The translations under genes and the position numbers were made by a program. The notes beneath the pieces were generated by a model. That model made no database searches, had not been told where the DNA came from, and saw only the letters and a program-made list of their open reading frames with translations. A stretch of DNA of 27,085 nt from Flavobacterium psychrophilum (GTDB taxonomy: Bacteria; Bacteroidota; Bacteroidia; Flavobacteriales; Flavobacteriaceae), in contig CAMBHH010000017.1 of NCBI GenBank assembly GCA_945866505.1, positions 1 through 27,085 of the forward strand, in the 5' to 3' direction. Shown here in pieces: positions 24,041-27,085 of the stretch (its first letter is position 1; each line of letters opens with the position of its first letter).

Positions 24041-24070
24041 AAATCTTCCCGATTTTCCTTCGGGAGATTT
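24041..24070. terminator. Stem-loop between udk and divIC
   Basis: AAATCTTCCCGA (24041-24052) pairs with TCGGGAGATTT (24060-24070) with a single bulged base and a 7-base loop. On the - strand the stem is followed by a short T stretch, so it could end the udk transcript about 85 bases after its stop. It could equally be a dispersed intergenic repeat; the rest of the 181-bp gap holds nothing I recognise. Confidence 0.4.
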
Positions 24071-24153
24071 GAGATGACAGCAGGACACGAACGAAAGTGA
24101 CTGGAGAAGCAAATTGCTCCAAATAATTTATTTTATAAAATTACAAAAAAAAA

Positions 24154-24762
24154 TTATAAGATTCGTTGATTTATTACGGCTCGTACTACATCAATAGCGA
24201 CAGTGTTGTATTTGTCGTTGGGGATAATGATGTCGGCAAATGCTTTTGTGCTTTCTATAAATTGTTGGTGCATTGGTTTTAGAGTGGTTTGGTAGCGGTT
24301 TAAAACTTCCTCCATATCGCGTCCTCGCTCAGCAATATCTCGTTTTAAACGTCGAATTAGTCGTTCGTCGGAATCGGCGTGAACAAATATTTTAATGTCG
24401 AACAAGTCCCGAAGTTCAGGATTGGAAAGGATTAAAATTCCCTCGACAACCATAACTTTTCGGGGATGTGTCACGATAGTATCAGCAGTTCTGTTGTGTA
24501 TGGCAAAAGAATAGACAGGTTGATTGATGGTTTTGCCTTCTTTGAGCTCCTTAAGATGTTGTACTAGTAATTCGAAATCGATAGCTCTAGGATGGTCAAA
24601 GTTTGTTTTAGATCTTTCTTCGTAGCTTTCGTTAAGGGATTTTTTGTAATAAGAATCTTGAGCAATTATTCCCACTTCAGCATGGGGTAATTCATTCATT
24701 ATTTGATGAACTACGGTTGTTTTTCCTGATCCTGTTCCACCTGCAATTCCTATTATCAGCAT
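24154..24762 (-). CDS. udk: Uridine kinase
   Basis: 202-residue P-loop kinase of the pyrimidine salvage pathway, phosphorylating uridine and cytidine to UMP and CMP with ATP or GTP. Walker A GGTGSGKT is at 8-15. The nucleoside-binding QDSYYK is near 35-40, and NFDHPRAIDFELL follows near 54-66. VVEGILIL is the second strand of the fold, and the lid region reads RLIRRLKRDIAERGRD. Length and motif order are those of bacterial Udk. The start ATG at 24762 lies directly before the P-loop strand. Confidence 0.95.
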   Translation of the reverse strand: MLIIGIAGGTGSGKTTVVHQIMNELPHAEVGIIAQDSYYKKSLNESYEERSKTNFDHPRAIDFELLVQHLKELKEGKTINQPVYSFAIHNRTADTIVTHPRKVMVVEGILILSNPELRDLFDIKIFVHADSDERLIRRLKRDIAERGRDMEEVLNRYQTTLKPMHQQFIESTKAFADIIIPNDKYNTVAIDVVRAVINQRIL

Positions 24763-24790
24763 AAAAATGTCTTATTTCGTTTTGTTGGAA

Positions 24791-24798
24791 CAAAAATA
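24791..24798 (-). promoter_or_regulatory. Candidate -7 element upstream of udk
   Basis: Read on the - strand, this is TATTTTTG, matching TAnnTTTG, 28 bases before the udk start. I see no TTG at the matching -33 distance, so support is weak. Confidence 0.3.
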
Positions 24799-24860
24799 GG
24801 TATTTATTGATTTATATTGGTACATTATTCTTGAAACCTATAAAACTTATGCAATATACT

Positions 24861-25010
24861 TTACTTACTCAAATACATCTTCCTTCTGCTATACAACTCA
24901 TAGAATTGATCGTCTTTCAAATCATCTATAAACAAAATGCTTTCTCCTGTGGATTTCATTTCTGGCCCCAAAGCTTTGTTCACATTGTGAAACTTGCTGA
25001 AAGAGACAAT
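24861..25010 (-). pseudogene. carB: Detached 3' end of carbamoyl-phosphate synthase large subunit (carB)
   Basis: On the - strand the bases read without a stop as FSKFHNVNKALGPEMKSTGE, then an acidic ILFIDDLKDD stretch and a final SRRKMYLSK before the TAA at 24861-24863. NKALGPEMKSTGE matches the LGPEMRSTGE box near the end of the synthetic part of CarB. Flavobacterial CarB proteins, as I recall, end shortly after it. A stop lies in frame shortly upstream (about 25025), so only some 50 codons remain of an enzyme of about 950 residues. The fragment sits between the LytTR regulator gene and udk. It may mark a rearrangement or integration at the carB 3' end. Confidence 0.7.
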
Positions 25011-25034
25011 TGATCCAAAACTTAAACTTTAATT

Positions 25035-25751
25035 TTACTTTTTCAACTCGTCTAACAATAACAATACATTTTCCTTATAAGATGCTCCAATAGGAATTTC
25101 GAAATCATTTACTTCAATCTCGTTGGTAGAAAAAGCACTGATTTTGTTTATATTAATTACAAACGAGCGATGTATTCGCATAAAACTATGCTGATTTAGT
25201 TCAAGTTCAATCTCACTAATTTTATATTTAGCAGTGATCGTTTTGTTGTCAGTCAAAACAATTTTTATGTAATCTTTTACACTTTCTATATAAAGAATAT
25301 CTTGAGTGTTAATTTTATGAACTTTAATTCCGGATTTTATTAAGATAAATTCATAATTAATAACTTCTTTAATTTTTGAATCGGTGTTTATGTTTTCTCC
25401 TAAAAACTTATCTACCGCTTTAAAAAAACGTTCAAAAGTAATCGGCTTCAATAAATAATCTACAACACCTAGATCAAAACCATCAATTGCAAAGTCACGA
25501 TATGCAGTGGTAAGTATTGTTTTTGGTGGGTTTTTGAGATTTTTTAAAAACTCAATACCAGTCATATTTGGCATTTTTATGTCAATAAACAATAAATCGA
25601 TGTTTTGTGTATTTAAAATCTCAAAAGCTTTCATTGCATTATTACTCGTTGCTACAACTTCGAGCGCATCAATCTTAGCGATGTGTTTTTCGATTAATCG
25701 AATAGCTAGTGGCTCATCATCTACAACTAAACATTTTAATTTCATATCCAT
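25035..25751 (-). CDS. LytTR family response regulator
   Basis: 238-residue two-domain regulator. The receiver domain has the acidic pair DDE at 11-13, the phosphoacceptor Asp57 in LLFIDIKMP, the Thr-Ala pair in ILTTAY (79-84) and Lys102 in DYLLKPI. The C-terminal LytTR DNA-binding domain (about 133-236) shows ILYIESVKDYIKIVLTD and FMRIHRSFVININKI, the signature strands of the family. LytTR regulators bind direct repeats, usually to control nearby genes. The partner kinase gene lies directly upstream on the same strand, 4 bases away, so the two form an operon. Target genes are unknown; the divergent gene beginning near 27038 is a candidate. Confidence 0.94.
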   Translation of the reverse strand: MDMKLKCLVVDDEPLAIRLIEKHIAKIDALEVVATSNNAMKAFEILNTQNIDLLFIDIKMPNMTGIEFLKNLKNPPKTILTTAYRDFAIDGFDLGVVDYLLKPITFERFFKAVDKFLGENINTDSKIKEVINYEFILIKSGIKVHKINTQDILYIESVKDYIKIVLTDNKTITAKYKISEIELELNQHSFMRIHRSFVININKISAFSTNEIEVNDFEIPIGASYKENVLLLLDELKK

Positions 25752-25755
25752 ATTA

Positions 25756-26814
25756 TTAATTGATTTGCAGAATCACCGTAAATGTGTTTGCAACTTGTTT
25801 TATATCTAACCAATATTTATCATCATAAATCAAATCCAACTGTTTGGTAATATTTGTCAAACCTATTTTGGCTTTGCCATTGCTTACATAATCATCTGAA
25901 ACTGTATTTGATATTTCAAATTTAAAATTATGACCCTTTTGAAGGATATTAATATTGATTTTTGGAGAACCGCTATCTTCGCCCGCTCCGTGTTTGAATG
26001 CGTTTTCTACAAGCGACAAAAGTAAAAGTGGTGGAATTTGAATATCATCTTCGATATTGGTTACAAAAATAACTTCTAATCGTTCATCATAACGCAATTT
26101 TTCGAGTTCTATATAATTTTTGAGTAAAGCAATTTCACTGGATAAAGTAACGAACTGATTGTTGCATTTATATAAAATGTACTCCAAAATCTCGGATAGT
26201 TTACCAATAGCAACAGGTGCTTTTGGAGAATTGTCTAACGAAAGTGAATAAATATTGTTGAGTGTGTTGAATAAAAAATGTGGGTTTAGTTGCGCTTTCA
26301 AAATCTTTAACTCTGATTCTGTTTTTTGCTTACTCAATTGTATTTCATTTTCTTTTATACGTTTGTTTGCCATAAAATATTTCAAAAATAAAAACTGAAA
26401 AGTTACCGTATATACAGCTGGTAAATATTGTATAAGTAACCTATGAATGTCTTTTAATATATCATAAATCGACTCTTTTTCAAAAGGTTTAATTCTCACT
26501 AATTCTTCTCCAAAATGCACTATAAATATTCTTGCCATTGCAGAAAATACATAAGAAGCTAGTAGAAACAAAAACAAAGAATACAGATAGTTTTTTTTTA
26601 GAATAAAATTTGGAATCAAATAATAAGCAAAAAAATAGGAAGCTATAATTTGTGGAAATAGAATACAGATATTAAAAACAATAACAACCCAGATTGGATC
26701 TTGACTTAATAAACCAGAAGGAATGTTTACTATAAAAACAACGAACCAAAACAACAAATGCCTCAGTATTCTATTTTGTTCTAAAAGAAGAGAAGTGTTT
26801 TTAATAAAATCCAT
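25756..26814 (-). CDS. LytS/YehU-family sensor histidine kinase
   Basis: 352-residue membrane kinase, partner of the LytTR regulator just downstream. About four membrane segments lie in the first 150 residues (near 18-37, 41-66, 76-100 and 128-149), without a recognised ligand domain. A short coiled linker follows. The phosphoacceptor is His179 in LKAQLNPHFLFNTLNNIY, the His_kinase (LytS-type) box. The ATPase part has LLLLSLVENAFKHG (N box) and GKAKIGLTNI (G box). The arrangement is the common Bacteroidota one of a small 4-TM kinase plus LytTR regulator. The signal sensed cannot be inferred. The 223-bp region upstream is shared with a divergent gene. Confidence 0.93.
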   Translation of the reverse strand: MDFIKNTSLLLEQNRILRHLLFWFVVFIVNIPSGLLSQDPIWVVIVFNICILFPQIIASYFFAYYLIPNFILKKNYLYSLFLFLLASYVFSAMARIFIVHFGEELVRIKPFEKESIYDILKDIHRLLIQYLPAVYTVTFQFLFLKYFMANKRIKENEIQLSKQKTESELKILKAQLNPHFLFNTLNNIYSLSLDNSPKAPVAIGKLSEILEYILYKCNNQFVTLSSEIALLKNYIELEKLRYDERLEVIFVTNIEDDIQIPPLLLLSLVENAFKHGAGEDSGSPKININILQKGHNFKFEISNTVSDDYVSNGKAKIGLTNITKQLDLIYDDKYWLDIKQVANTFTVILQIN

Positions 26815-27037
26815 AAAAAAAATATTAGGAATGTAAATATAGCCAACATCTTTTTAAATAAAATTCCAGTCGACAAAAATACGATTTACGATGACGAATA
26901 CTCGAATTTTTTAACCTAACAGACTATTAAAGTGAATAGTTCCCTTTTTGTATGTCAAAACGCTGTTTCTGTCTATTGCAACTATTTTACTTTAAAAAAC
27001 AAACCACTTTTGCAAAATGATTTTAATTAAAAACACG
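26815..27037. promoter_or_regulatory. Divergent intergenic region between the kinase operon and the + strand gene
   Basis: This 223-bp gap must hold the promoters of both divergent units. On the - strand TATTTTTG (26874-26881) matches the -7 element, 60 bases before the kinase start, but no -33 TTG is spaced correctly. A short direct repeat ACGATTTACGAT (26881-26892) adjoins it. I see no gene inside. Confidence 0.4.
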
Positions 27038-27085
27038 ATGACAAAAATAATCCTTTTACTAGCATTGATTATTAGCAATCTCTTC
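27038..27085 (+). CDS. Start of a secreted or lipid-anchored protein (3' partial)
   Basis: Sixteen codons are visible: MTKIILLLALIISNLF, one basic residue followed by a long hydrophobic run, as in a signal peptide, with the frame open to the window edge. ATG 27017 is in frame, adds seven residues (MILIKNT) and is an alternative start. The gene is divergent from the LytS/LytTR operon and may be its target. No function can be assigned from so short a piece. Confidence 0.55.
   Translation, partial: MTKIILLLALIISNLF

Noticed and set aside
24807..25013. A 68-codon + strand open frame across the udk-LytTR gap
   Set aside because: The opposite strand of the same bases reads as the CarB C-terminus with its stop codon, which explains the openness better.
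1..27085. tRNA, rRNA, CRISPR arrays, transposase genes
   Set aside because: I looked for cloverleaf ends, regularly spaced repeats and transposase motifs and saw none; the only repeats are the short tracts listed.

Overview
The window looks like a Flavobacterium-type Bacteroidota chromosome. The DNA is AT-rich, start codons sit behind A-rich leaders rather than clear Shine-Dalgarno sites, and there are a few matches to the TAnnTTTG -7 element. Gene families are flavobacterial: a LytS/LytTR pair, a two-subunit methylmalonyl-CoA mutase and a short DivIC/FtsB protein. Species cannot be fixed from the sequence alone.

Region 1 (1-18.7 kb, all + strand) is the distal part of a surface polysaccharide (O-antigen or capsule) locus. 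It opens with an asparagine-synthase-like amidotransferase cut by the window edge, followed by a probable GT-B protein and a polyprenyl-phosphate-type GT2. Next comes a tight six-gene cassette (4.23-8.97 kb): acyl carrier protein, GNAT N-acyltransferase, KASIII, short-chain ketoreductase, a second KASIII and a WecE-type sugar 4-aminotransferase. After it lie a multi-pass membrane protein (GT-C enzyme or Wzy polymerase), two GT4 and two GT2 glycosyltransferases, a broken GT remnant, a NodB-like protein, a FemAB-like protein and a small GNAT. No Wzx flippase, chain-length regulator or dTDP-sugar RmlA/RmlB genes lie in the window; they are presumably elsewhere.

The six-gene cassette is the most interesting system here. 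Its gene content suggests that a short beta-hydroxyacyl chain is built on the dedicated ACP (condensation and ketoreduction, with no dehydratase or enoyl reductase beside it) and moved by the GNAT onto the 4-amino group of a dTDP-4-amino-4,6-dideoxyhexose made by the WecE homologue. Two KASIII enzymes with intact Cys-His-Asn triads could run two condensation rounds, giving a 3,5-dihydroxyhexanoyl-type amide.

Region 2 (18.8-26.8 kb, all - strand) is core metabolism and regulation: a 2,4-dienoyl-CoA-reductase-like SDR with a palindromic operator candidate upstream, both methylmalonyl-CoA mutase subunits, DivIC/FtsB, uridine kinase, a detached 3' end of carB, and a LytTR response regulator with its LytS-like kinase. 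A new + strand gene with a signal-peptide-like start begins at the right edge. The intergenic DNA of this half carries 7-bp-periodic repeats and hairpins.
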